Source: Saururus chinensis | Taxonomy: Eukaryota; Streptophyta; Magnoliopsida; Piperales; Saururaceae | Length of the DNA: 64,000 bases | Direction: 5' to 3' | Assembly: GCA_035235625.1 (NCBI GenBank) | Contig: CP141143.1 | Coordinates: forward strand, 30,948,592-31,012,591 | Shown here: positions 12,241-24,219 of the stretch, one piece after another | Layout of the letters: each line of letters begins with the position of its first letter | Position numbering within the stretch: position 1 is the first letter of the stretch | Notes under the pieces: generated by a model | The model's input: only the letters and a program-made list of their open reading frames with translations | Told to the model about the DNA's origin: nothing | Databases searched by the model: none | Position numbers and translations under genes: made by a program

Positions 12241-13138
12241 ATCTCTTATATGCGTTTTGGATTTGATTCTTTTTTATTGTTTACAATTTTTTAAGAGGAC
12301 AACAATATTACAAGTTTGTCACCGCCTGATTTAAAATTTTCTTTAATACCCAAATTACCCTTCCCTGCTTTTAACGTGTCGTCTTCTTTTTTGTCCGGTT
12401 TACTGCAAGCTACAATGATGGCTTCTTACTCCTGGAATTGGTTGATTGCAAGCCATGTTGTCATCCACTTTCTCTTTGTTGGGAAATATAGGGTTATCGT
12501 CAATAAGATGCTAAAGTCATCGCCAAGGAAATTAGCAAACAATATGAGCAATGATCAACTTCTGAGGCACTTCCAAAAGACTAACTTTGAAACTAGATTC
12601 GTCACCTTAGTGCAAGGCTTCTTCGGTGACATTTGTGAAAAGATACATTAGTGGTGCTTGGAACTCAAGATGAGGACTGTTGCCCCACACAGAGAATCAC
12701 TGAAATTTGGGATGGAAATTACGTGATGATAAGGAAAATCAGGGAGAAATTGAGTAAGAAGAAGTTTTCTTTCAAGAAATAAGGGTTTGGGACATCCCCT
12801 TATAATTGGAGTCCACTAAACCCATGATCTAGAGAGTTTTAATGAGAAGAGGAACACTTAATAGATCAAATTGATCCGTTATGTAATGGAATATTCGATG
12901 ATCGATCGATCACTTCACCAAAAAATTGAAGGTTGATCTCAGCTTAATTTACGAAGGCTAGAAAAATGTATTGATAGATTAATTCACTCAATCGATCAAT
13001 CGCTTTACCTTGTCGATTGTTTGATAGACCTCTCGACCTAAATTAGCACGCAATTGAATCTAGTGCCAATCGATCACTCTAATCTAGTGATCGATCGATC
13101 CAAGGGTTTATTAAATCACATATCAACACCTTGTGAGA
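12241..13138. other. non-coding stretch with ATCGATCGAT motif cluster
   Basis: No gene is recognised. A 111-codon open frame at 12316-12651 (+) shows no domain. From about 12893 to 13104 there is a dense cluster of ATCGATCGATC-type motifs spaced by tens of bases; a similar cluster lies at 44829-45072. On the - strand a TATA-like ATTATAAGG near 12795 lies beyond the cluster, so the piece could be part of a degraded LTR promoter. Confidence 0.5.
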
Positions 13139-13215
13139 AGAGTTTTTTATTCTTCTTGATTCAATGAGCCCAATATAAGCCACGAATTAAAGAGCACCAT
13201 GTTGCAAAGGGGAGG
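13139..13215 (+). repeat. dispersed leader repeat, copy 1a
   Basis: The 'gattcaatgagcccaatat...gccacgaattaaagagcaccatgttgc' block recurs at 18216-18290, 49110-49150 and, inverted, 57950-57996. Here it is cut off after the GGGGAGGGG run, and its apparent continuation ('gagacagatgttaacactccg') lies at 15130, after an intervening 1.9-kb insertion. Confidence 0.6.
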
Positions 13216-14760
13216 GGTGGCGACCCAACTTTTAAAATAAACTTAAAAGTCAAAATCCTATCAATTCGTAATAAAAAGGGGGCCAAGATCAACCGTGTAT
13301 AGAAGAGTAATTTTTCATTAATTTACATAATTAATATATATCAAAAGAACTTGACAAAATAAATCCCAAGTGTATATCTTTTGAAGTTCTACGGGCTATC
13401 TTCAATAAATTAAATACTCTCATTTGATCATATCTATAACGTCTGGGGGTGGGTGAGTATATTTATACTCAGTAGGCCGAGTTAGATTCCCTTAACATGC
13501 TATAACATTAAATACAATAAAAGACAGATAAAATATTATTCTAATAATTCATGTAATTTATATTCGAATGTCGATAAAATGACACGAAATATCCTTGCCG
13601 TCTAACAAAATCCAAATAAACTTCTTTTAAAGTTGGATAAAATAGTCACCGGATAAAATGTGATATATCATTTGTAAGCAGAATCCGATAAGTTGTTCAC
13701 AAAATTGGATAAATCATCATTCATAGAGTTAGAAAAATAATTCAAAGTCAGATAAATCATCATTTATAAAATATTTTCGATACCGCAACAAAATGTACTT
13801 GTGCTCGAGGGACAATGGGATTAGAATGAAAAAAATCTTCCCATGATATCGCATTTCATGGGCGCGCCATATGCCTTAATAGGTAGCACATAAGAGTCAT
13901 AACTCCAATAGCTTTTAGGCTTTATACCAAATAACTATCCTTCAAAACCGATGATAATTTTTGGGCTTTATATCAAATAACTACCATTCAAATCCGATCA
14001 AAATAAATTGTAACATTATTCAAATAATAATAATATTTTAAAGTCTGTATCAAGATGAAATCCCCCTAAGTGGTGTGCAAGACACTATTATTTTAGCATT
14101 CGTCTGACCCCTAATAAATACTCTTTTTTTAAATAATATTTTATGAAAGAACTATGAAATCATAGAGTCTAGTTGTAGAATGGAATTAGAAGTTAAAGCC
14201 ACTTACACTCATTCTTTGGATTTGACTGGAGTAATGGCTAGCAGTCGGAGCCTCATCCTATTCTCGGGATGTACACTTTTTCGAGCTTGAGAGTGGCAGG
14301 AAGAGTCTCCCCTTGTGCCTGAACAAACCTTTCTTCCACGCTTAGAAGCGACGAGTGGAACTTTACTTCGAGTTGAGATGATTTCTTCCTTTGGCTTAAA
14401 AGTGGTGGGCAGAGCCTCCTCTTGCCGAGGGTTGTTTCCCCCATTTAGAGTGGCTAACTGAAAAAATGGACTCATCCATGATGTAGAGCACCCTTTAATT
14501 AGGTAGGATCTCTCTTTGAACGGCAGAATATGGACGAAATATGACTTTAAAACAGAGGTTTGAAGTTATCAGCATGGGTGGAAGTCAGAAAAGAGGAAGA
14601 GGATGGGTGTGGACAATTGAAACTCCCCCCCTCTCTATTTGTAGAAAAAGAGAGCCATTGGATAACAATACACATCACATCCAACTACTACAGGAGCATC
14701 ATGCTCCTATAGCTAGCCAACAGGCCGCATGGCTTGCGTCAGCATATTGACACAATTTGT
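13216..14760. repeat. 1.5-kb dispersed repeat D, copy 1
   Basis: Shares ordered blocks with 25985-27645 in the same orientation: 'ggccaagatcaacc', 'ggggtgggtgagtat', 'gtcataactcc.ata.cttttaggctttatacc', 'tctaataaatatc' and 'atggcttgcgt'. The open frames at 14209-14475 (-) and 14541-14750 (+) are not conserved in copy 2. It is probably part of an LTR or other non-autonomous element. No coding domain or terminal duplication was found. Confidence 0.6.
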
Positions 14761-16198
14761 TTCTTTTTTAACTAAAAAAACTCTAAAATTCAAAAATGAT
14801 ATCTCCTCACCCCAGACTCTGATTCGTGCATTTTTTATGCTATTTGGCTCATGTTGACAAGACATTCGAAATAACACCAAGTAAAGTGGGGGCCGCTTAT
14901 AATATGTTTCTTGAGGGTATAGCCTATGATCTTAGTGTCTAATTAATGCATTCATAGACTCAATATGTTCATCTATCAAAGCCCTTCAAATAAACCTTAA
15001 GCTTCTTCGAACGAATTTAACTCAAAATAGTTCAAATTTAAAAAAATAGTTATTTAACCCAAAACTCGCTTATGGGCCTAAATTTTCAATATTTTAAAAT
15101 TTTATGTAGTGTTACTAGAGGGCAAAGGAGATGGAGACAGATGTTAACACTCCGTTGATGCCAACTATCTACTTACCTTCCCTCCTTTGTCTTTTAAACC
15201 AAAATAATATCCCACCTTTTTTCATCACCGAAGATCACTGTAATTGAACTTTTTTTCCATCACCGGAGACCACTGTATACGGACTCCGGTACCAGAGGCT
15301 ACCACGCGCCAGCTGGAAGCTCAGCTCATCGGCATATCTATGCTTCAGTGTTGTTCTTGCTGCAGAAAATTAGTGATTGTGTAATTCTATAACAGACACA
15401 CACACACACACTCTCTCTCTCTCTCTCTGTTTTGATATGTGCACTGAATTCGCGGTTTCTTTTTGGAGGTGATTGAGCTGACTCCGATTCGGCGGTGCAA
15501 TTTTTGTGATGTGGAATGGATTGAGAGTATATGTCTTGAATCGTAGTGTTCATGTCAGTTTTCTTCATGTTTCCTTTGTTGTATTTGGTCTCTAGCTATT
15601 TTTTTTCGTTGTGCATATTTGTTATGATTTATCGGTACAAATCTTGTGGATCTATATCTCAAGATTTGGTTTTGTCCTTGCTTATGAGCTTTGCGTGGCT
15701 ATTCTCTTAACACTGCCTTTATAACTCAACAGCTGATTCTGATTGGGGGAGAATTCAGTTTTATGCTATTTGGTTTGCTTTTTAATGCACTTTTTAGAAT
15801 TACTAGCTGACTTTGTACTACGAGTGTACGACTAAGGAAGGACCTTGTAATTGCTTTTCCTGGCCCACGTTCCCCTTGTCAATTGTTGCTTGCAGCTGCT
15901 ATGAGTCCTATTCATCATATGGCACGGTCGTTTTGTTCATATGAGCATATGGCTAAATTAATGGAATTCTCTATAATTTTTAATGCCTTTTAAATGTCAC
16001 ACTTCTTTAAATAAATTGTCTTAGTTAGAAACAAGGAGGGTTGAATGGAAGGAAAGAAGGTAAGTCCATGCAAAAATAAGGATGATCTTATAATTAATTG
16101 AGTTCAATTTTCCATTAACTATTTTTAGGTTTTCCCATTGAAGGAACGGTAAAAAAAATGCTTTTTTGTTTGATTGTACACTTGTGTTGATTCATGGT
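14761..16198. other. no gene recognised; leader repeat 1b and a CA/CT microsatellite
   Basis: About 15118-15250 resembles the leader repeats at 18300-18420 and 49150-49200 ('gagacagatgttaac...', 'ttccctcc'). A short (CA)n(CT)n run is at 15395-15428. The rest is AT-rich with no exon, domain or repeat that I could recognise. Confidence 0.5.
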
Positions 16199-16220
16199 AT
16201 ATATATATATATATATATAT
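16199..16220. repeat. (AT)n microsatellite
   Basis: Eleven AT units immediately left of the foldback element at 16221. Confidence 0.95.
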
Positions 16221-16394
16221 GCTCACGCGCGCCTACGTGCGCATGGGCTCTATGGGTCGTCGGATTTACATCCGGTGGTCCATAATACTTATAAGTTTAA
16301 ATGCCCCGTGAGTATTATGGGCCGCCGGATGTAAATCCGATAGCCCATAGAGCCCGGCGCATGTAGGCGCGCGTGAGCCCGGGCTCATATAAAC
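16221..16394. mobile_element. foldback MITE, copy 1
   Basis: Nearly the whole unit is one long imperfect hairpin. The left arm (GCTCACGCGCGCCTACGTGC...GGATTTACATCCGGTGG) is the reverse complement of the right arm (CCGCCGGATGTAAATCC...GTAGGCGCGCGTGAGC), with a loop of about 15 bases. The sub-arms GGATTTACATCC are themselves palindromic. A second copy with the same arms and loop lies at 24220-24409. There is no coding capacity. Confidence 0.85.
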
Positions 16395-16420
16395 GTGACT
16401 ATATATAAATATTTATAAAT

Positions 16421-17898
16421 ATGGAAAATATGTACTTAAGTACAGATTGAGTTCCTGTACTCAAGTATAGATCTAACCCTTAATTTTGAAATCAATGGCC
16501 CCACAAGGACCCATTTATCCCAAGCTCACCCAACTCCCACTCTCTCACCCACCTTGTCTGACTCCTCAAGTGAAGAGATCTGAAAAGACCTTCAGCATCA
16601 CTGTTCGTTCATCACCGGCGGGCGTCCATCCCTCGCCCAATGCGTCTCACCCCACTCCTGAATCCCCTCCTATCATCAAATCCAGTCTACCCCACCCTAC
16701 AATCGCCCTCCTATCGATCCAGTATGCCCCACTTCTTATTGATTTGAATCGCCACCCCTCCCTCCTCCTGGCAAGAGGGTGTCCATGGGATGATCAAAGC
16801 TTTGCCAGATAGTTTTGCCAAACCATGTACAAGACCAAGTTGCCAAACCATGTACAAGACCAAGTTGTCATTGCCCCTAAGCCTGGCAATAGTATTGCAA
16901 CCTGACCCATCACCAGATATGTTTGAAGACCACTTCTGCCATGCCTCTCGTCGTATCCACAATTGAACTTCTGACCATGTGTTTTTTAATCGAACAATCA
17001 TGGCGAATATTCAAAGCATCCCAAATTAGAACCATCTTGCTAACCATTCCACTGTCCACCAAGGATTCAAAGGCCTCAAGCATGAGTCCTATCAAAACCA
17101 ACTGCAATATGAGCATTTTCTTTATGGAACAAAAGTATTTATGTACAAATAATTGCTACAAACTATCTGTTCACCCAAAGCTACATTACAGCTGCAACAT
17201 CGAGCTTTTGAGACACAAACATAATCGTCCATAAGAACAGAGCCATGCTTCCTTCAGTCATTTCCTCAAACGGTTGGTCCCTTGAGTGCCCACTACACCA
17301 CTCCCATGAGGGGTTGCTAATTGACGTTGTGCTGTTGTGGCCCTCCCATGTTTGCCCGTCGTCGCTGGAGAAGTGCCTGTTGGAGAAGAGTCACGGTAGT
17401 TGCCAATTAATTTGTTGCCGCTGCCAAAGACAGTGACCCCTTGTCCTTACCCGCGGCTGGGTCGATAATACCAACGAATCCTTTTTTTCTGACAGCGTGT
17501 GCTAGTCTTTAGGAAAATGGGTTGTCACCACTGTATTTAAGAGTTGTTAAAGAAGTTTTCTCTTTGTGTGCAGTAGCGCCGGGAAGGAGGACTGCAACTT
17601 TGGTTCATTCCGGCTGCTTGATGTATAAATCCCAACGTTGTAAGGGAGTGGTGGGGACGACCCACTTCTTGGGGTAGAGGCGGTGATGGTGGTAACTTTG
17701 TAGAGGCCGGCTGAAAGGGTTTGATGAGAGGGTAGAGTCCGTCGAGGTGAGAGATGGTGGAGACAAGCAGGGGGTTGGGAAGAAGCATTGATTTTAGGTA
17801 TATTAAAATAACTATAGCATTGATTTTATAATCAACAGCGGGATTGGCTTTTTAGTACGGGAATGGGCCTGTACTTAAGTACATATTTTCTTTTCCAT
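16421..17898. mobile_element. 1.48-kb terminal-inverted-repeat DNA element
   Basis: The left end ATGGAAAATATGTACTTAAG is matched by the inverted right end, which reads ATGGAAAAGAAAATATGTAC then TTAAGTACAG on the - strand. Partial similarity continues for about 60-70 bp ('gtact.aa', 'aaatcaatg'). The interior is GC-richer than its surroundings. It has open frames at 16486-16812 (+), 16711-17001 (-) and 17537-17788 (-) with no recognisable domain, and a 24-bp tandem duplication near 16816-16863. No transposase is present. Mutator-like or Pack-type identity is possible, but no clear target duplication is visible in the AT-rich flanks. Confidence 0.65.
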
Positions 17899-17899
17899 C

Positions 17900-17921
17900 T
17901 ATATATATATATATATATATA
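17900..17921. repeat. (AT)n microsatellite
   Basis: AT dinucleotide run directly right of the TIR element; a similar run (16199-16220) precedes the foldback on the other side. Confidence 0.95.
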
Positions 17922-18211
17922 CATACTCTTAGGCTATGCTATTGCTATTATATGGCCTACGTATTGATTTCTTGACTAATTGGAAGCTAAGTATGTATTC
18001 GAAACCTTATAATCCAACTAGAAACTAAATTTAATAGTACATAAGACTTCTTTTTGTTATAAATAGAAGTTAGAAAATTTCACCTTTGTCAATCTTTAAA
18101 ATGGGGTATTTTTACTTATTAAACATCTACGGGGAATTCTGAAGTGATAGTTGTGTGACTTGTGTCCAATGTGAATTTTATGTATCCATGCTTATTAAAA
18201 TTTAGGAAGGG

Positions 18212-18420
18212 TTTTTTATACTCTTCGATTTAATGAGCTCAAAGTAAATTACAAATTAGGGAACACCACGTTGCAAGCAAGAGGAAGAGAAACACAGATT
18301 GAGACGGAGGTGTTAACGCCCGTCCCACCACTGACCAATTCCCTCCTTCATCTCCTCTACCAAAATCTCTTACCTTTTTGCCATCATTGATTGTTGCAGA
18401 CGGACTTTCGCACCTGCAGG
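18212..18420 (+). repeat. dispersed leader repeat, copy 2
   Basis: Contains 'ttttttatactcttcgatttaatgagctc', 'acaccacgttgcaagc' and 'gagacggaggtgttaacgcc'. This is the same order of blocks as at 13139 plus 15118 and as in the region just upstream of the phytyl-ester-synthase-like gene at 49103-49260. No open reading frame of note follows. Confidence 0.55.
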
Positions 18421-18605
18421 CTGTGAGGCGAGGTGATCGACTATAATACTTCCAAATGACAACTTTCCCGTAGACCTATTCTTCATGTTGTTGTTATTGT
18501 CAAATTTTCAAATGGTTTCCTAAACAGTGAGTCATATCAAGACCGTGGAGACTACAAAAATAATTAAAGTAAATTGTCTCACAGCTAGCAGCTGGTTATA
18601 TTAGT

Positions 18606-19958
18606 CACGAGTCACGATCACTAAAAAATATAATTAAATAAAATAAATCATTGACTCTTCCTTTATATATATAAATTATAAAATAAATAATTTATTATAG
18701 GTTCAAAAATTTTACTTGTGATTTGTAATGTGTTGAGTCTCTTGACTCTGTTAAAACTCTTTCACACACTTGTATAGCCGAGGCTCCAACTCTATAACAT
18801 TGACTTCAATATAATGAGTGCTTGCCAACAAGTGTAAGAATAAATTATATAATTTTAAAGATTTTAAATTCATATCAATGTTATATATATAAATACAAAT
18901 ATTATAAATATCATGTCTGCACTTGGTGTTTGTCAACAAGTGCGCAATAGACATCTTATCATTTTAGGGCTGTTAGTCTTTGATAAAGCAACCACCAAAT
19001 CCCTCTTATATTATATGCGAGCTATCAGATATCAATTTGACGATTGGCGATGTACTAGACACATATGAACAATTTCCTAATAATACATATACATGAATGT
19101 CTATTAAGAAATATATTTGTACATACACATAATATATTATTTTCCATGATATTTTGTTTCATATGAAATGACATCAATGATCAACGATGCACTAGCACAT
19201 GTATATTATTTTATATCCGATGTAAGCTATCAACCTATCCATCTGACGGTGAGCCAAGTACAAGTCCCTCTGCCTCTAGCTCCGCATATAATTTACCATC
19301 TCCCAGTAGAGCTGAGCCATCTACTTCTCTAATACAAGTTCCCAGGGATCTGATCTAATGGTTTTCCATGTATCTCGTTTGAACCAAGACCATCCAAAGT
19401 GGCATTGTCATGGCACACAACCAGAAATATGTTACTCCAATGGTCCAGATAGTGTTCTAATCATAAATTTTTTTTGTAGTCACAAGAGTAATCAAATCTG
19501 GAATCTATGAATTGGTGTTGTCATGACACTTTGGTGACTAATTTAGTTTTTGGTGGATTATTATGTAAGAGATTTGTACATCATTAGCTAAATTTTTGGT
19601 GACCAATGGAAGGTTTTTGTGGGTAATTTATTAACTCTTATTTAAGCCATAGATTTTGAAGTGATATTTACAACTTTAATAGAATGAAATTATAGTTGTT
19701 ATAATCTTTTTTTATTTTTGTAATGTTGATATGATTCTTTAAATTGATATGGTTTTTTATAAGGAAAAAAATGGGTTGTAAATAGGATTTGAGCTCAATT
19801 CGAACATAAGTTTGAACTGCTGTAGTAAATTTTCGAGCTTGAGCTTAAATCAAACTTCGAGTTTTTGGTCGAACTGAACTCAAGCCGAGCTTTTTAAAAT
19901 CGAGCTTGAATTCAAAAACTTCAAAACTCGGTTCGACTCATACTCGTTAACACCCTTA
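18606..19958 (-). mobile_element. hAT-like element, inverted partner copy upstream of the GDSL gene
   Basis: The right end, read on the - strand, begins TAAGGGTGTTAACGAG, the same terminus as the element in GDSL intron 3 (21071). Two long blocks are reverse complements of intron 3: 19375-19958 pairs with 21071-21650, and 18606-18960 pairs with 22050-22400. The middle (18960-19375) and the far end differ, so the copy is rearranged or truncated on its left. GGGTGTTAACGAGCC-type ends are common in plant non-autonomous hAT elements. No transposase is present. Confidence 0.65.
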
Positions 19959-19995
19959 TGCCTAGGGAAGCATGATAATGCCTTTGGGTAGTAGG

Positions 19996-19998
<3 letters not shown>

Positions 19999-20076
<78 letters not shown>
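19999..20076. repeat. (AT)n microsatellite, 39 units
   Basis: Uninterrupted AT run about 300 bp upstream of the GDSL start codon. Likely length-variable. Confidence 0.97.
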
Positions 20077-20080
<4 letters not shown>

Positions 20081-20284
20081 AGCCATTAAAAGCACGTATC
20101 GCAGCTGTATCTTTAATGGCGCTATCGAATTTGACCAAGCCCTTGCTTGTTAACGCCGACTCACCATGTCAAACTATAGGATTCACATGGACCTTATCAA
20201 CGAAAGGAGTACGTATACGGTCTTAATTGAAGAATAGTGAGAACGTGTGTTAAAACTTTATTAAAATAACAGCGGTTTCAATGT

Positions 20285-20292
20285 TTATAAAT
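20285..20292 (+). promoter_or_regulatory. candidate TATA box of the GDSL gene
   Basis: TTATAAAT lies about 90 bp before the chosen ATG at 20378, a normal plant spacing if the 5' leader is about 55-60 nt. Assigned by position and sequence only. Confidence 0.45.
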
Positions 20293-20377
20293 GGAAACTT
20301 TAAACGATCTCGTACTTAACGGAGTCTTCTTTGATCTTCCTCTTCTGGAATAACCTTTCATTCTTTGCTTTTGTTTG

Positions 20378-20706
20378 ATGGAGAAAGCCAAACTTGTTCT
20401 TTGCTTTTATCTTGTCATCCTTCTCAGAGGAGGTGAGTGAATTTCGGTTGCTTGAGTTCAGGGGCGTTGTCATCCTTTTCTGAAATTCAAGCTTTTTCTT
20501 GCAGGATCTGAAGCAGAGGGACATATTCAATCTCATAAAACTGGCGTTCAGAAGCTGTTTGTGTTTGGAGATTCGTATGTTGATACTGGAAATTACCCAA
20601 AGTCAGTAGCTTCATCCTGGAAACAGCCTTATGGGGTTACTTTCCCCGGAAAACCCACCGGCCGGTGGTCTGATGGAAGGGTCATGTCTGACTTTGTAGG
20701 TGAGTC

Positions 20707-20771
<65 letters not shown>

Positions 20772-23700
20772 TCCTGATTGCATGTGTATGTGATTTAGCT
20801 TCACTGCTGGGAATGCGTTCGCCCATTCCATACCAATGGAGGAAGCTAAGTCAGAAACGGCTAAAAGAGGGGATGAACTTCGCCTACGGAGGGACCGGAG
20901 TGTTGGACACTTTGTCAACGGGACCAAACTTGACGAGCCAGATCGACCTTTTCCAGGAAGTGATTGCCCAAGGAACCTACACAAGATCTGACATCCATTC
21001 GTCCATGGCTGTAATCAGTGTTTCTGGCAATGACTACATCGCTTACGAGGCTCGGAATGGCACCATTCAGGTAAGGGTGTTAACGAGCCAAGTTGAACCG
21101 AGTTTTGAAATTTTTGAACTCGAGCTCAATTTTTAAAAGCTCTGCTCAAGCTCGATCGAACAGCTCAAAGCCTAGCTCGAGCTCGGTTCAGCCAAAAACT
21201 CGAAGCTCGAGCTCAAAAATTTACTATAGCAGTTCGAGCTTATGTTCGAATTGAACTCGAATCCCATTTACAACCCAATTTTTTTTCCTATAAAAAATCA
21301 TATCAATTTAAAGAATCACATCAACATTACAAAAATAAAAAAAGATTATAACAACTATAATTTCATTCTATTAAAGTTACAAATATCACTTCAAAATCTA
21401 TGGCTTAAATAAGAGTTAGTAAATTACCTACAAAAACCTTTCATTGGTCACCAAAAATTTAGCTAATGCTGTACAAATCTCTTACATAATAATCCACCAA
21501 AAATTGAATTAGTCACCAAAGTGCCATGACAATGTCAATTCATAGATTCCAGATCTAATTACTCTTGTGACTACAAAAAAATTCGTGATTAGAACACTAT
21601 CTGGACCATTGGAGTAACATATTTCCGGTTGTGTTCATTGCCTGCAAATATAAAAATTAATAGGAAAGACAAGGTCCGACAAAAATAGATAAACACATCT
21701 TAATTTTTACACACTCAAGAAGAGACCTCATAAAAAATTATTATAAGGTACATTAAATAAGTTACAAAAGTCAGCTTTGCAACCACCAAAGTTTCGCTGT
21801 CTATTTATACATATGGACATGTTCAAAGCACCTTCAAACTTCATGAATTGGTGTAAGTAGAGTGTTTACTTCAGCCTCAAAAATTCATAAGAAAAAGAAA
21901 GTATGTGCTAAGTTAGCACTGCTTATTAAGATTTGAATTTACACTGAATCCTTGTATTCTACATAGGGAAGAGACAGAGTGAACAATCAAGTGGCAAAAG
22001 TTGGTGTAGTTACCACATTTATTCACTTTTTATATAGTTTTGTCATAGGAATCTTTTACCAAGTGCAGACATGACATTTATAATATTTGTATTTGTATAT
22101 ATAGTATTGATATGAATTTAAAATCTTTAAAATTATATAATTTATTCTATATAATTTACTCATTATATTGAAGTCATTGTTATAGAGTTGGAGCCTCGGC
22201 TATGCAAGTGTGTGAAAGAGTTTTGACAGAGTCAAGAGATTGATCAACATATTACAAATCACAAGTAAAACTTTTGGACCTATAATTGACTATTTATTTT
22301 ATGGTTTATAAATATAGGGGAGGAGCCAATGGTTTATTCTATTCAATTATATTTTTTAATGGTTGTGACTCATGACTGAAACTATATATATATAGTAGTT
22401 AATAGGCAAAATCGTAGTTACTAGATATACTTAGTAGGCAAAATCTAGACTTAGTAAAAGAGAAGTACAATCGTACGCACATAAGCAAAAGAGATGTAAA
22501 AACTTTAAATTAATAGGTAGAAATCTAGACTTAGTTCCTATATATATTTAATAGGCAAAATCTAGATATAGTTACTAGCTCTCTAATTCTAAGACCAATA
22601 TGATTAGTTAAATTAAGAATATGCAAGTAGATTTACATATTTATATGTATTAGGATTAGAATCATTAAAGATAGTATTTAAAAATTTAATAATATATTAT
22701 ATAGATAAGTAAGGGTATAATAGGAGTAAAATAATTTTTCATACCTAGATTCTCAATTTTATGAGTAGTAGGATTTATATTTATTTTAAATATAATAACA
22801 TAATATGGATATTACATACTATAATATATAATATATTATATACCATATATTAATGTATATATAGTGTATATATTTTTTTAAAATGACATAAAATATTATG
22901 GGTACATAAAAGGTGAAAGTTAAAAAATTTATATAATATGGGTGTAATATGTAAAAAGTAATATATAACAAATCGAGTCGAGTTGATTCGAGCTAACTCG
23001 TGTTCGAGATCGGCTCGTTTATTTTTGAGTTTGAACAGAACTTGAGTCAAGCTCTATTCGAACTGAGCCAAATTCGAGTTGAACCGAGCCGAGCCAGGCC
23101 AGCTCGACGAGTTGGCTCGATTCATTATTGCCCTTACATTTAAGTACTTAGACGCATCTTATTTACATGGTCCCACATGCGCGCTATTTAATTTTTTAAA
23201 ATAAAATAATTTTAAGCTCCTTTATGATATAGATTTGTGTATGTAAATTCTCATGTAACTTGCTAATCCTAGATTTAAATTCTCTTGGCATGCTAGAAAG
23301 TGAAACCTTTCGTGGTGTCACTAATCAGTCAACTAGCATTGAACATAAAGCAACTTCAAGCCATGGGAGTGCCAAAGATAGCCGTGACTGCACTGCCGCC
23401 GTTAGGCTGCGTTCCAGTTGCCACTGTTGCCTTTTCTTACCGTAATTGCAACGAGACTCTCAACCAGATAGCAGGTTTCCACAACCTCTTGCTCAGCAAA
23501 GCTGTTGGTGAGATAAACAATGGCACAGCCAAGGCCCAAAGAGTGGTCATCCTCGACCTGTATAATGCTTTCATGCCTGCAATCCAGGGCCAAAAGATAC
23601 GAGGTAATGAACATGGAGAAACCATCATCTTGTCTATGTTGATTTCATCTTCCTTTGTGTTTACGTAATAATTTTCCCACAGGTAGAAAATTTAACAAGA

Positions 23701-23891
23701 CCTTGGAGCCTTGCTGTGCTGGAATAAGCACCGGGTACAATTGCGGCTCTGTTGATGTGAATGGAGTGAAGAAATATGGACTCTGTGCAAACCCTAGTTC
23801 GTCATTCTTTTGGGACAGTTCTCACCCTTCACAACGTGGTTGGGCTTCAATCTTTACTTATATTCGGTCTACTGTTGAGGAGTTGTATTGA
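20378..23891 (+). CDS. GDSL esterase/lipase (At5g03610-like), five exons
   Basis: Proposed exons are 20378-20432, 20505-20699, 20799-21070, 23297-23603 and 23683-23891, all with GT-AG borders. They sum to 1038 nt, 345 residues plus TGA, with phase kept at every junction. That is a usual length for plant GDSL lipases. Residues 1-18 form a hydrophobic signal peptide, suggesting secretion. Block I is FVFGDSYVDTGN with nucleophile Ser42. Block II is in NFAYGGTG (residues 110-117). Block III is SGND with Asn161. Block V is WDSSHP with the Asp321/His324 pair. Family members hydrolyse acyl or acetyl esters; the substrate here is unknown. Intron 2 holds a (CT)n tract. Intron 3 is 2.2 kb and mostly a hAT-like insertion that abuts the exon 3 donor. 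All catalytic residues are present, so it may be functional if intron 3 is spliced. The ATG was chosen because it starts the only in-frame signal-peptide exon. Confidence 0.87.
20709..20770 (+). repeat. (CT)n microsatellite in GDSL intron 2
   Basis: About 30 CT units starting 9 bp after the splice donor. They may serve as part of the pyrimidine tract of this short 99-bp intron. Confidence 0.97.
21071..23137 (+). mobile_element. hAT-like non-autonomous element filling GDSL intron 3
   Basis: The left terminus GTAAGGGTGTTAACGAGCC and the inverted right terminus GTAAGGGCAATAATGAATCG begin alike. Both pass into GAGCC/GAGCTC-rich subterminal sequence (21080-21250 and 22975-23120). The interior is AT-rich with no transposase. 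The same termini and interior occur inverted at 18606-19958. No 8-bp target duplication could be matched. The first bases of the element coincide with the intron's GTAAGG splice donor. Confidence 0.62.
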
Positions 23892-24219
23892 TCAACACGG
23901 AGAAATTTCTAGTAGAATGTTGCTTGAATTCATTTGAATTTACATTTTATAGAACTTTGAAATTTGTACATGGGTGGGTGATCTTGTTGAAATTAATGTA
24001 GTTGTTGCATTACTCAAATTGTGCCTGATTTTGCCATTCACTGCACCATAGAATATACACAAAGTGATGCTAAGTGTCATACTAATTTTAACAAAAGTAG
24101 CCAATCTAATTAAATGCAAGTCTCACATGGTGCATATTAACTATTTCTTATTTATGAGTACAGTTCTCATTTATTATATATTTTTTATACAATCTTTTAA
24201 TATTAAAAAAAAGAAAAAG

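Noticed and set aside
20629..20984. - strand frames with (RE)n opposite GDSL exons 2-3
   Set aside because: They are shadows of the (CT)n intron tract and of the GDSL coding sequence on the + strand.
22850..23050. - strand frame in GDSL intron 3 as a transposase remnant
   Set aside because: It is AT-rich with no hAT dimerisation or catalytic motif.
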